Source of the DNA: Calliphora vicina
Taxonomy: Eukaryota > Arthropoda > Insecta > Diptera > Calliphoridae
NCBI RefSeq assembly: GCF_958450345.1
Contig: NC_088782.1
Span: 99,168,358 to 99,232,357, forward strand
Direction of reading: 5' to 3'
Length of the DNA: 64,000 nucleotides
Below, piece after piece: positions 42,608-54,735 of the stretch (position 1 is the first letter of the stretch; every line of letters begins with the position of its first letter). Under the pieces are notes generated by a model that was given only the letters and a program-made list of their open reading frames with translations, did no database searches and was not told the DNA's origin. The position numbers and the translations under genes were made by a program.

Positions 42608-44529
42608 AAAACAAGTAAGAGTACTATATTCGGCAGTGCCGAATTTTAAATACCCTCCACCTAAATATGATGGTATAAAAACTGAAATAATATAACAATT
42701 GTTAGAAAGACTAGTTTACGCAGAAGATATTTTATTTCAAATGTACAAAAAATTGTATCTAATTCAGCAATTTATAACTATTAGAACGTATGAAATTTAA
42801 CAATAAGTATATACTTAATAATTAGTTAATACGTTTGGATCAACATCAACAAATTAATGATCTGTGTACTATTTTGATTTAATATATGTAAGCTATGACC
42901 TATTATGGTCCTAAGTATTTGAGAGCTATTTTTGTAGAATTTCATATAAACAACGCTATTAACAAGAGTGGACCTTATATGGGAGCTATGCCGAATTATG
43001 GACCAATATTTAAAAAAATCTTCTAGTACGATTCTTGGATACAAATTATTGATCGGTGTAAAATTTTAGTTCAGTATAGATTTTTTTGGATATTTGTGCA
43101 GGTTAATTTGTTTTCCTGAAGTGGTTCTTATATGGAGGCTATGAATAATTATGGGCCTATCAGCATAAAATTTGGTACATCGATTTTTGTATATATTGAA
43201 TAAATTTGTTTCGAATTTCAACCTGATATCTATATTTGTAACAAATTTATTATGATTTTAGTGATTTTCGGGAGTGGACCTTATATGGGAGCTATGGCTA
43301 AATATGGACCGATATTCAAAAAATTCAGAAGTATGATTACTGGATACAAATTACTGACCTGTGCGTTATTTCATTTTGATATCGATATGTTTTAAATATT
43401 TTTTAAGGTTAATATCTTTTTCGGAAATGGGCCTTAAGGGGAGCTATGACCAATTATCGGCCAATCTGCATACAATTTAGTACAGTGATTTCTATGTATA
43501 TGAGTATTATTTTTGTCGAATTTTAGCACGATAAAGATATTTATAAGAGATTTAGGAGTACTTAACTGATTTTCGGAAGTGGACCTTATATGGGAGCTAT
43601 GGTCAAATATGGACCGATATTCACAAAATCCAGTAGTATGATTTCTAAGTATAAACTATGGATCTGTGTAAAATTTTGTTTTGATATTGATATTTTTTAG
43701 ATATTTATGTAGATTATTGTGTTTTTCGGAAGTGGTCCTTATATGGGAGCTATAACCAATTATCGGCCGATCTTCATAGAATTAGGTACAGCGATTTTGG
43801 TATATATGGGGACTATTTATGACGAATTTCAACTTAATAGCGTTATCTATAAGACATTTATGCTTATTTAAGTGATTTTCGGAAATGAACTTTATATGGG
43901 GGCTACGGTCAAATATGGGCCGATCCACAAAAAATTTGGGTTGTAATTTTTTTAAGCACGAAACTTATTTCTCCTGAATTTTGTGTGGATAATGCAATTT
44001 TGTAGGCATTTACAGACCTAATAACCATATTTCGGGAAGAAATTTGTATGGGGGCTAGGAGAAATCATAGACCGATTCTTATAATTTTCGCCAGAGTTAG
44101 TCCGTTTAACATAAAAATAACGTGTGTGCAATTTTATGGTATTATCTGCAATATATTTGCACAAATAAGGAAAATTATGCTAAAATTATCAAGTTTTTTT
44201 TTAGGTTGTCTCACATTTTGGTTCATAACTCTGGTTCCACTGAACCGATTTTTATGATTTTCAATACCAAACTGCTTAGGAGAACAATAAACATTTTTTT
44301 TGCAAGTCTACCAATTTTGTTTGCCTATTTTGGACGTGAGCGTGTTTTAAACAGACAGACGGACAGACGGACAGACAGACGGACATGGCTCAATCGACTT
44401 AAAATTTCACAAGGATCAATAATATATATACTTTGTTGGGTCTCAGATGAATATTTCTCAATGTTACACACGGAATGACAAACTTATATATACCCTCATT
44501 CACCACTTATGGTGGTGGAGGGTATAAAA
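42608..44529 (+). mobile_element. DINE-like long unit with its own 5' hairpin end
   Basis: It starts AAACAAGTAAGAGTACTATA with the hairpin TTCGGCAGTGCCGAA and CCCTCCACC, then a short-unit stretch that fuses at about 42843 into the 150-bp modules, skipping the usual GTATAAAA/GGGTATAC junction. Then come about seven modules, ATTTCGGGAAGAAATTTGTA, the 3' domain, a GTCY tract at 44351-44383, the core, TA run and end GGTGGAGGGTATAAAAA. This is the most complete single copy in the window. Confidence 0.82.
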
Positions 44530-44681
44530 ATGCCATCTATTGTAAATCCCACATTTTTAAGTTGTAGTAATTACAATTTTCGTATTGGAAGAATTTTAGT
44601 TTCAGATAACTGATATAAGAATAAATCTATATCTCTTTGATGACCATTCTGTTGGATTCATTCTGGTGGTCCAATATCATA

Positions 44682-45116
44682 CAACCCTCCGACGGTTGAG
44701 TAGTTTTTGCCCTTATACGAAGTACAAGGTCCACAGGGACCTTTAGGGAATTTTATATGAAAACGCATTTTTTAAAAATTTTTATTATTATTATTTACTA
44801 ATTATACATGTATAATGAATGTTACAAAAAAAATTTCTTTTATATATAACATTATTAATTTTTTATGAGTTTTATATGAAAAAAGCCTAAAAAACTATTG
44901 ACATTTCAGTACAAAGTCACACGTTCCCGTACTAAACATATTTAAATCTCAATAGAAACTAAACTATTGGTCGGATCGCTTTGAAACGATTCTAGATAAA
45001 ATTTCCTTGGAATACATGTGGGGGGCGGGTATACTTCCCATGGACCATCAAGGAGTAATTTCAGTTTGAAAATGAAAAAGGGGACCAGGGACCTTCTCAC
45101 CTGCCGGAGGATTAAC
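44682..45116. repeat. Possible short element with imperfect inverted ends
   Basis: CCCTCCGACGGTTGAG at 44686 and the complement of ATCCTCCGGCAGGTGAG near 45110 are similar, and both continue to a GGTCCC/GGGACC-rich stretch (AAGGTCCACAGGGACC; complement AAGGTCCCTGGTCCCC). The pairing is imperfect and no target duplication is seen, so this may be chance or a decayed MITE. Confidence 0.35.
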
Positions 45117-45282
45117 CTCTTTTTAATCCATCCCCTATGGATGAAATGTTGGATTAACTTATTTATTTCCTAGTAAAGTTTTTTACATTTACCTACAATT
45201 AATTTGAATAATAAAATATTTAAATTTCTGCATATTATGGCATTAGTGTACTTATTTCAACTTTCTAGTAAAGAATAAACAA

Positions 45283-45670
45283 AAACAAGTAAGAAAGTAT
45301 GGTCAGTCAAGCCCGACCATATAATACCCTACACCAAGTAAATGAGTAAAAATATTTTTCTTTTAAAATATCAATAATTTATATTCATGAGTGATTTTCG
45401 GAAGTGGTCCTTATATGGGAGCTATGACCAATTATGGACCAATCACCTTGAAATTAGGTAGGGTGATCTATGTCTATATTAAATTTAACTATGTTGAATT
45501 TTGTGTGTATACCAACATTTTTAAGCGATATATGCACGTTAAGGTGATTTTCGGAAGCGGGTCTATATGGGAGCTATGACTAATTATGGACCGATCGTAA
45601 CAAAATTTGGTGACATTAATTTTGTATATATAAAACTTATTTGGAGCGAAATTTGTGTAGATACATAGAT
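45283..45670 (+). mobile_element. DINE-like element, subfamily B, 5' part (tandem copy 1)
   Basis: It starts AAACAAGTAAGAAAGTATGG with the hairpin GGTC...GACC and ATACCCTACACC, then two modules with TATGGGAGCTATGACCAAT or TATGGGAGCTATGACTAAT, and stops at ACATAGAT where a second copy begins. Confidence 0.72.
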
Positions 45671-46223
45671 AAACAAGTAAGAAAGTATGGTCGGTCAAGC
45701 CCGACCATATAATACCCTACACTAAGTAAAAGAGCAAAAACATTTTTCTTTTAAAATTTCAATAATTTATATTTTTGAGTGATTTTCGGAAGTGGGCCTT
45801 ATATGGGGGCTATGGCCAATTATGGACCGATCACCATAAAATTAGGTCGTGTGATTTATGTCTCTATGAAAGTTTACTATGTTGAATTTTGTATGTTTAC
45901 CAACATTTTTAAGTGTTTTATGCACGTTAAAGTGATAAAACTTATTTGGAGCGGAATTTGTGGAGATACATATATAAATTAAACATTTATGACCGATAAA
46001 GTCCAATTTCAGGAGGACATTTGTATGGGGGCTAGGTGAAATAGTGGACCGATTTCAGCCAGTTTCAATAGACTTGGTCCTTGAGCCCAAAAAATAATAT
46101 GTACCAATCGATATATATGTACTTAATCGACTCAGAAAGTTATTCTAAGTCGATCGGTATACTTTAAGGTGGGTGTTAGACTAATATTTTTGGGCGTTAC
46201 AAACATCTGCACAAACGCATAAT
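45671..46223 (+). mobile_element. DINE-like element, subfamily B (tandem copy 2)
   Basis: It starts again AAACAAGTAAGAAAGTATGG with the perfect hairpin TGGTCGG...CCGACCA. After one module it continues to GACCGATAAAGTCCAATTTC and TGTATGGGGGCTAGGTGAAA, then ATCGACTCAGAAAGT and GTGGGTGTTAGACTA, to ACAAACGCATAATA. The GTCY run is absent. The last part of the 2569-3152 copy matches this one. Confidence 0.72.
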
Positions 46224-47299
46224 ACTAACGTGCTTAGGAAAAATTTGCCATGTTTTAGAGTTTTCTTAAGTTTGCCTAAATTTTAAAGATGTTTATACAA
46301 ATATAACAAAGATTTTTTTTCATTCCGTCGCACTGTGGGAGAAATCAACAATTTAGTGGCGCAAAATAAAAAAAAAAACTTTCGCATATTTGATTTATTG
46401 TTATGTAGTTTCAATCTATAGTTGTTGCTGTACTTAAAAATATTTAACATTTATTAATAACTTCAGTGGTTTGGTATTGACAACTATTTAAATGTAAAAA
46501 ATATTTTAGAATTTTTTTTTATGAAGAATTTCAAAGTTGTTATTAACCTGGATAGTATAAGGTTTTATTTAAGTTGTATTTTTACTTTTTTTTATGTAGA
46601 TGGAATATGAGGCTTGGTAAATCAGAAAAATAAAAATATATTTTCCGCTATTTGTGATAACCAATGGCCATATTCTTATAGCATTTTATTTTTTTTACTT
46701 TTTGAATTTTCGGAAGGTTGCCAGTTACTAATGCAATCCTAATTTTTTTTGCCAATATCAAGGCCATATTACAGACTACATATGGTAAAAAATTTAGCTG
46801 CGAAAAAGTGCGAGGTGAATTTATATAATTTTTTTAAGAAATTATTATCGTTGGGACGATGTAAAATCTCGTACTAAATTTGTTCCTTATTTTTTTAAGA
46901 TTGTATATAAGAAGTGTTATTGGTCATTACATTATATAAAAATGAAATTTATGTAATTCTAACTACTTACAAGTTGCTAAAAACAAATGCCCATATACCA
47001 AATTTGCCTTAAAATTATGAGTCCTTTTAAATATGGTAGTGCTTTATTTAGATTAAAAATATAACATTTGCGTATTTCGCCTTTTATCCAATAAAAAAAT
47101 ACTGAAATATCATTGGATAAAAGACGAAATGCGCAAAATAGGATATGATTTTAGACCTATCGTTTCTTTGTTTTTTTTCGTCAAAAAAATCGACCCACCT
47201 TAATATCCATACTTTATTGTTATTTGTTCTTATATAATGTACTCATGCAAGTATTTTAAGCTTTTTAGTGTCTAATAAAAATTAATTGCTAAATAAAAA

Positions 47300-47461
47300 A
47301 TTTTCTTTCAATTGTAAAGACATAATTATGTACGTTTATTTCTTATAATTCGGGATTTTCGGGAAATCTAAAATCCCGAAACCCCTGGTCGGGATTTCGG
47401 GATTCTTTACCAAATCCCGAACCCCGGGATTTTCAAAAATCAGTCCCGATTAGCATCTCTA
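47300..47461. mobile_element. hAT-like end with CCCGAAA/TTTCGGG repeats
   Basis: Multiple copies of TCGGGATT and AATCCCGA lie in both orientations at 47350-47450. They end with TAGCATCTCTA, whose complement TAGAGATGCTA is a common hAT-type start. It interrupts the coding remnant that resumes at 47462. The other end of this insertion was not found, so the left limit is arbitrary. Confidence 0.45.
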
Positions 47462-47569
47462 GTTTCACCTGCAAGCTATAAAAAAGTGGAACCGTTATCG
47501 AAAGATGTTAGGCAACTTTTGTTGGATCCATTACTTCCTAGTGATTCATCAGACTCTGAAGTCGACTAA
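47462..47569 (+). pseudogene. C-terminal coding remnant inside the Transib-like element
   Basis: The open frame VSPASYKKVEPLSKDVRQLL, then LDPLLPSDSSDSEVD, ends in TAA. An acidic, serine-rich tail of this kind is plausible for the C-terminus of a transposase. The preceding exon part is cut off at 47461 by the TAGAGATG-type insertion. I assign it to Transib only because of the surrounding termini; no catalytic residue is visible. Confidence 0.45.
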
Positions 47570-48095
47570 TTTAAATAAATTTTAAAAATCTCGTAATAAA
47601 AATTCACAAAATTGTAACAAGTGTTAGTTAGCTTAATTACTCTTTATTTCATTGTTTAATTATAACTAAATTATTTATAATAATGAAATGAAATCATTTC
47701 ATAACTAATAATTGTTATTCGTTTTTAAAAATAAACTTATTAATAAAACTAAAAAAGTTTAAAAGTTTATGCCGGCAATAGGGTAAATGTCCAAAATCTA
47801 TAGATTTAAATAGTTACTTGCTATAAATAAAATTACTTATAAAATTTAAATTTTTTGAAAGATATATTAAAATAATTTGTTACAATTGAAAATAGTATAG
47901 AATTTCTTCCGAGGTAGTGTAGTTTAGCAGCCTCTCCCGCTCATTCTACTGAAGTAGCAATACCCATTTTGCATTACTTTATTAGCTTACCTCCTTGCCT
48001 GCAATATTTCCATATAAATGAAATTAATTTGGCCAAGCGTTTAGAAGATACGAATTTAGTTCCACTAAATTAGGGTTTTCTCCCACTGTGCGTCG

Positions 48096-49394
48096 CTTAC
48101 ATTAAAAATTACCTTAAAACAACTTAAACAATTTTAATCACTTTAAATTTACTTAACAGAAGTTAATATTTCTCAAAAAGTTTTTAACAATTTGCTCAAC
48201 AATTTCTTTAATAGCAATAATAATTTGACAGGGTGTAATTACTTTTGAAGTAAATAAAAATGGAAAAAATCAATGGTGGTAAAACAAATTTTCTGGCTGA
48301 GGAGTTACACCTAATTTATTAACTTTTCTTTAAGCACAAATTATTTGGTTTTGACAGTTGACTTGCGAAAAATATATAATTTTTTTAAATTTTAAATTTC
48401 GAACTTACTTTATTTTACCGAATTTCTGTTTGTGTCATAACATCAAAATTTAAAAACTGCTAAATTGAAAAGTCATCCCCGTTAATGAGTTTTTACTTTT
48501 ACAGTTTATATAGAGTTCCATGATGCCTTGCTTGATGCATTTACAATGTGTGTGGTGTTTAATGTACTGCTGATAAGTGAAGTTACTTTAAAGTAAAAAA
48601 TTTTGTTAAGCCGCAATAAGTTTTATGAAAATGTAAGAGATGGAAGTGTAAGTATGTTTTATTTATTGTAAACAAATATATAGATTACCTATCATTAATT
48701 CATCATAAAAATTTTGTATGTGTATATTTTTAATTTTTTTTAATTTCCTTCGGTTTGGATTAAAGAAATATTCAGTTAAGTGTTTGTTTATAAAAGTGAA
48801 TATTTATATTAGTTTAAAAATATGGAGGTACATTGATTTTGTCGCTCTGTTTATAAACATCGAAATATTGATCAGAATTGTTTGGTACCGAAAATAGCAA
48901 AATCGGACCAACAACACAAAAGAAGTAGTTTCGAGCTATATGACTAAAATCTTATAACTAAAACCTCCATTAATAATACATGTTATCCTATAGTTATACT
49001 GTCGGTTAAAATAAATTTGTATGAAAACTGTTAGAATAAAATTAGGTTAAAATATAACTATACATTTTCATAATGGGACAAAGACTAAATATTTTGGATA
49101 AGTTTTTCCTATATTAGTCATAAGAAGATTATAGAAAATTTTTTTTAATGATTTAACAAATTTACGAAAATAAATACTATTTATTTTTGTTCTACCAAAA
49201 AGTTTGTTAAAAAACTCATAGCACTTTTTGCATGCGATCAATTACATATTTGAAAAAAAAATAAAATTTATATCAGGCATTCTATTAAAGTAATTAACAC
49301 TGATTTTTATTAAAACAAAGTACATGTAGCTTTTTTACTAAAACAATAAACAATTGGAATTACAAACACTAATTCTACTATGTACTCTGTAAAT
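48096..49394. other. AT-rich DNA, no gene recognised
   Basis: About 1.3 kb of non-coding AT-rich sequence. No paired repeats, coding motifs or RNA genes seen. Confidence 0.35.
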
Positions 49395-50040
49395 TAGGGT
49401 GGAACAATATTTGACTTTTTCGAATTTAGCTACTCTCAAGGTCTAAAATTGTACTTTGTCATTCAAAACAAAATGCTGAAAATTTGTGTAAAATCTGATA
49501 ACGTTTAGAGGCAAGGACCCAAAATAATATTTGAGATACCAAAAAATTGGCATTTTGAGAAATATTAAATAAAATTTGATATTAATTATACCATGATAGT
49601 TGAAAAAACTGTCAAGTGGAGTTAAATTAATTCGGGTACGCTGAATTCAGTGGTGCTAACCGTTTTTCTAGGTGAGCTCGTATTTTCGAAATATACCGTT
49701 GTTTCGAAAATGGAGGGAGTTGCGCAACATATATTCGCGTAACTCAAAAATGGTTTAATTTATTGAACAAACTGAAGAAAATTAAATTCCGCACTAAAAT
49801 TATCTTTAACAAAGGTTTAACGTTTTTATCTTCGCAGTTGTTTTAGAAATATAAATTTCTTGGCAAAAAACAAAGTAATTTTTTAGCAAAATTTCGAAAT
49901 TTTTGTTTTTTAAAACGGCATGAAAATTGGAAAATGAAGCTACGCTGTCCAATATTTGACCATATCCGCCATATGTGGAGCCGCAGAACAAAAGGTACTT
50001 TTTTGAAATTTATAAATTTTGGGAAATTGATTATTTCTAG
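49395..50040. repeat. TAGGGTGG-type repeat with one recognised end
   Basis: It starts TAGGGTGGAACAATATTTGA. It shares CTGATAACGTTTAGAGG with the complement of 57040-57060 (CCTCTAAACGTTATCCG), and TTCTGCGG...GTACC sequence with 3415-3455. Probably an old hAT-like element whose other end is lost. No target duplication. Confidence 0.45.
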
Positions 50041-50422
50041 AAGATTTCAACCCAAATACACAGAAAAAAGTTTCAACATAAATATTTTGATTTGATTTTA
50101 TAGATTTCAATTCATAACTATTATTAATACTTTCTTAAATAGTATGATTTTTTCATATTTCATGATTTCAAACAAAATTTAGAAGGCTTGCAAAATATGA
50201 GAAAATGTGCACGAAATTGACACATTATTTTAACAGGATGCTATGCTTTAATGTTTATGAATGTTTTATGATGTTTATGGTTTTTGTTAAAATTTTAAGA
50301 TATAGTTGATTCATCTTGAAATATTGGCCAATATATGGCTATTATGCAAACATTTTTGAACTAATTAGTTACACAATACAATTATAATGCAATTTATTAT
50401 AAAATGTTATTAAATTTATGTA
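50041..50422. other. AT-rich spacer
   Basis: Nothing recognised between the TAGGGTGG repeat and the next DINE start. Confidence 0.35.
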
Positions 50423-51721
50423 AAACAAGCAAGAGTACTATATTCGGCCGTGCCGAATCTTAAATACCCTCCACCTAAATATGATGGTATAAAAACTAAA
50501 ATAATATAACAATTGTTAGAAAGACTAGTTTATGCAGAAGATATTTTATTTCAAATGTACAAACATTTTTATCTAATTCAGCAATTTATAACTAAAATTC
50601 CCATTAGAGCGTATGAAATTTAACAATATATACTTAAATAAATTAATACGTTTGGATCAACATTTTTCGTTTCTAACCTCAAGTGTAAAGGGTATACAAA
50701 TATATTTGGACAAATTTCAAGATATTGTGTTGTGGGACTTATATGGGAGATATGACCTATTATGAGTAGATTGTCATGAAATATTTTAACGTGATTTGTA
50801 TGTATTTATATGGGAGCTGTCGCCAAATATGGACCGATATTCACAAAATCCCGTAGTATGATTTCTAAATATAAATTAGAGATTTGTATAAAATTTTGTT
50901 TTGATATTGATATTTTTCAGATATTTATGTAGGTTAATGTGTTTTTCGGAAGTGGTCCTTATAGGAAGCTATAACCAATTATTGGCCGATCTTCATAGAA
51001 TTAGATATATCGATTTTGGTATATATTGGGACTATTTATGACGAATTTAAACTTAATAGCGATATTAACAAGACATTTATGCTTATGAAGGTCAAATATG
51101 GGCCGATCCACAAAAAATTTGGTGTTGTGATTTGTTTAAGCACAAAACTTATTTCTCCTGAATTTTATGTGGATACTGCAATTTTGTAGGCATTTACAGA
51201 CCTAATAACCATATTTCGGGAAGAAATTTGTATGGGGGCTAGGAGAAATCATGGACCGATTCTTATAATTTTCGCCAGAGTTAGTCCCTTTGACATAAAA
51301 ATAACGTGTGTAAAATTTGATGGTATTATCGGCAATATATTTGCACAAATAATAAAACTCTTTTAAAATGATCATGTTTTTTTTAGGTTGTCTCACATTT
51401 TGGTTCATAACTCTGGTTCCACTGAACCGATTTTGCTGATTTTCAATACCAAACTGCTTAGGAGAACAGTAAACATTTTTTTTGCAAGTCTACCAATTTT
51501 GTTTGCCAATTTTGGATAACTATATATATTTGGATAACTATATTACACAGACAGACAGACGGACAGACAGGCGGACATGGCTCAATCGACTTAGCATTTC
51601 ATAAGGATCAATAATATATATACTTTGTTGGGTCTCAGATGAATATTTCTCAATGTTACACACGGAATGACAAAATTATATATACCCTCATTCACCACTT
51701 ATGGTGGTGGAGGGTATAAAA
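50423..51721 (+). mobile_element. DINE-like unit with 5' hairpin end, internally deleted
   Basis: It starts AAACAAGCAAGAGTACTATA with TTCGGCCGTGCCGAA and CCCTCCACC. The short-unit part ends at AACCTCAAGTG, and AAAGGGTATACAAATATATT follows at once, giving a long unit with only about four modules. The GTCY tract is at 51547-51576, next to a small duplication TTTGGATAACTATAT. The end is GGTGGAGGGTATAAAA, followed head-to-tail by the next unit. Confidence 0.8.
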
Positions 51722-53274
51722 AGGGTATACAAATATATTTAGACAAATTTCAAAATATTTGGTTGTGGGACTTATGTGGGAGCTATGACCTATACGATTC
51801 GATTGTCATAAAATATTTTTACGTGATTTTTATGTATTTATATGAGTGCTATGGACCAATATTCACAAAATTCAGTATAGATTTTTATGGATATTTGTGC
51901 AAGTTAATGTGTATTCCTGAAGTGGTTCTTATATGGAGGTTATGACCAATTATGGGCTATCATCATAAAATTTGGTACATCGATTTTTGTATATATTGAA
52001 TAAATTTGTTTTGAATTTTAATCCGATAACTATATTTGTAAGAAATTTATGTGGATTTTAGTGATTTTCGGGACTGGACCTCATATGGGAGCTATGGTCA
52101 AATATGGACCGATATTCAAAAAATCCAGAAGCATGATTACTGGATACAAATTACTGATCTGTGCGTAATTTCATTTTGATATCGATATGTTTTTAATATT
52201 TTTTAAGGTTAATTTTTTTTTCGGAAATGGGCCTTATAGGGGAGCTATGACCAATTATCGGCCAATCTGCATAAAATTTGATACAGTGATATCTATATAT
52301 AGCATGATAAATGTATTTATAAGAGATTTATGAATTCTTAACTGATTTTTGGAAGTGGACCTTATATGGGAGCTATGGTCAAATATGGACCGATATTCAC
52401 GAAATCCAGTAGTATGATTTCTAAATATAAACTACGCATGTGTGTAAAATTTTGTTTTGATATTGATATTTTTTAGATATTTATGTAGGTTATTGTGTTT
52501 TTCGGAAGTGGTCCTTATATGGGATCTATAACCAATTATCGGCCGATCTTCACAGAATTAGGTACAGCGGTATATGGGGATTATTTATGTCGAATTTCAA
52601 CTTGATAGCGACATTTATAAGAAATTTATGCTTATTTAAGTGATTTTCGGAAGTGTACTTTATATGGGGGCTATGGTCAAATGTGGGCCGATCCACGAAA
52701 AATTTTGTAATATATTTTTTTTACCACGAAACTTATTTTTGCTGAATTTTGTATGGATATTCCTATTTTGTAAGCATTTATTGACCATAGAACCATATTT
52801 CGGAAAGAAATTTGTATGGGGGCTAGGAGAAATCATGGACCGATTCTTATAGTTTTCAGCAGAGTTACTCCTTTTATCATAAAAGTAACGAGTGCTAAAT
52901 TTTATGATTTTAGCTGCAATATATTTACAAAAATTACCAAAAATATGTGAAAATTACCAATTTTTTTTGGGGTTGTCCCACATTTTAATTCATAACTTTG
53001 GGTCCACTGTACCGATTTCGCTGATTTTCAATACCAAACTGCTTAGGACAATAATAAACATTTTTCTTGCAACACTACTAAGTTTTTTTGCGTATTTTGC
53101 ACGTGAGCGTGTTTTACACAGACAGACAGACGGCTCAATCGACTTAGAATTTCATAAGGATCAATAATATATATACTTTGTTGGGTCTCAGATGAATATT
53201 TCTCAATGTTACACACGGAATGACAAACTTATATATACCCTCATTCACCACTTATGGTGGTGGAGGGTATAAAA
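51722..53274 (+). mobile_element. DINE-like long unit, tandem partner
   Basis: It opens AAGGGTATACAAATATATTT, has about six 150-bp modules, the ATTTCGGAAAGAAATTTGTA block and 3' domain, a very short GTCY tract at 53117-53132 with part of the core lost (GACGGCTCAATCG), and a complete end. Closest in details to the unit at 16272-18102: both have GTTACTCC and AAAAGTAACGAGTG/ACGAGTA in the 3' domain. Confidence 0.8.
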
Positions 53275-54429
53275 AGCAAAAATTTGCGTCATGTACAAAT
53301 TAATAATATTTATAAACATGTTCTTAATCTGAATGAAAAAAATTTGGGAAAAAAGTCATGTTTGATTAATAACATTTATTACAAAATTCATTCCAATTAC
53401 GAATTTATTTTTTCTGTGTATTATAAAAATACCAAAAAATCAATTTGTAAAAAAAATCAAAAAAGAACGTTTTGTTTTGCGGATCCTCATACATATAATG
53501 TTCACTTTCGAAAATTAATGAAATAAACATAAATATATTATAAATAGCGTTGTAAAATTCGACGTGAATCATCTCCATATACAGCAAAATCGCCTTATTG
53601 AATTCTATGAAGATCGGTTTAGTATAACTCCGAAACTACTGAGCCGCTTGAAACGCAATATATATATATGTAAATTTGTACATAGCATGGAGAAAATGTT
53701 TTTAAATTTCAATCAATCGAAAGGAAAACACTAATTACTCAATTTTAAGTATATGAAACAAAAAACTAAAATTTGTGAAAATTATCGAATTCACTTAATT
53801 GTGAATAAATTCGAACGGAATCCATCGATCTATATGACCGATATCTCATTTTGTTGCTATTATGAGTGGCTTTGCGATAATGTAATAATCCTAAACAATT
53901 TCTGCCGTTTTCGATTTTTCATGAGTTTTTTAACACAAAAAAATTTGCTCTTTTCAATTTCTTATTATAACTCTGAAACCACTGAGCCAATTAAAACGCA
54001 ATATATAAACGCATTAAAGATTATGTAAATTTAAATTTGTTTCTAAGTTTATTTTAATAATATAGGACTAAGCGTTTTTGAATAATCATTAATTATGTGG
54101 AGAAATATCTAAAAAAAATCACAATTTCACTTAACTTTTTTTTTAAAAAAAACCTTTCCATAGAATTTAAAATTTGTACTACTGGAACCAGTATACATCA
54201 AAATTGTGTAGTGGTTTAAAAAGCCTTTAACATTTTTTTCGATTTTATTGCCCTGTGTAAGCATTATTCTCAATTTTTTCAAATATAAGTTATAACGGTT
54301 GTTTAGGCTTGCATATTTTATTTGACTTTTCAAGTTTTTTGTCAAAGTAGCATTATTTTCATTAACTTCACCATTATAACTTGACAACACCGTACGACAC
54401 TCAATATTAGACACGAACCGGATGATAAT
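53275..54429. other. Non-coding DNA with two related blocks
   Basis: Blocks near 53625-53665 (ATAACTCCGAAACTACTGAG, CCGCTTGAAACGCAATATAT) and near 53965-54005 (ATAACTCTGAAACCACTGAG, CCAATTAAAACGCAATATAT) are copies of one repeat. Frames of about 90-104 codons here (53254-53526, 53753-54028, 54127-54441 minus) have no recognised domain and low-complexity composition, so I do not call them genes. Confidence 0.4.
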
Positions 54430-54735
54430 CGTCTGAAACAATAAATTAAATGGAGAAAAACTGCGTTTTCAGTTTTTCATTAAATTTTCAGAGGAGTACA
54501 TTTTAAAAAAAATTTTTAAAATATTTCTAATCATCCTACTATGTTAAATTTGGTGTCAAATGATCAAGAAGAGCTGTAGAATATTTCGTATTATTTTTAT
54601 TTTATCCTGTAAGGATCAAAAGATGTCAAAAATGAATTTGAATTATTTGATTTTTTATATTTTATTTTAATATTTCATTCGAAAAAAATATAACAAAATT
54701 CGTTGTGAAAAGCAACGAAGGAGACTTTTTAATAG

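Larger units (their letters stand above)
46331..48090. mobile_element. Transib-like DNA transposon, deleted
   Basis: The ends read CACTGTGGGAGAAA and, on the complement, CACAGTGGGAGAAA; inside, AATTTAGTGG repeats in both arms. The flanks are the 5-bp direct repeat CGTCG (46326-46330, 48091-48095). Termini fitting CACWRTG and a 5-bp GC-rich duplication are the known signature of Transib, the superfamily related to RAG1. A coding remnant ends at 47569. The rest is AT-rich and contains at least one later insertion that ends at 47461. Confidence 0.7.

Noticed and set aside
44682..45116. piggyBac element (GGATTAACC contains TTAA)
   Set aside because: TTAA is seen at one side only and the ends pair imperfectly. 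Kept only as a low-confidence repeat.
54127..54441. 104-codon minus-strand frame
   Set aside because: Low-complexity, no domain, and it begins next to the arm of the inverted-repeat element. No evidence of selection is visible.
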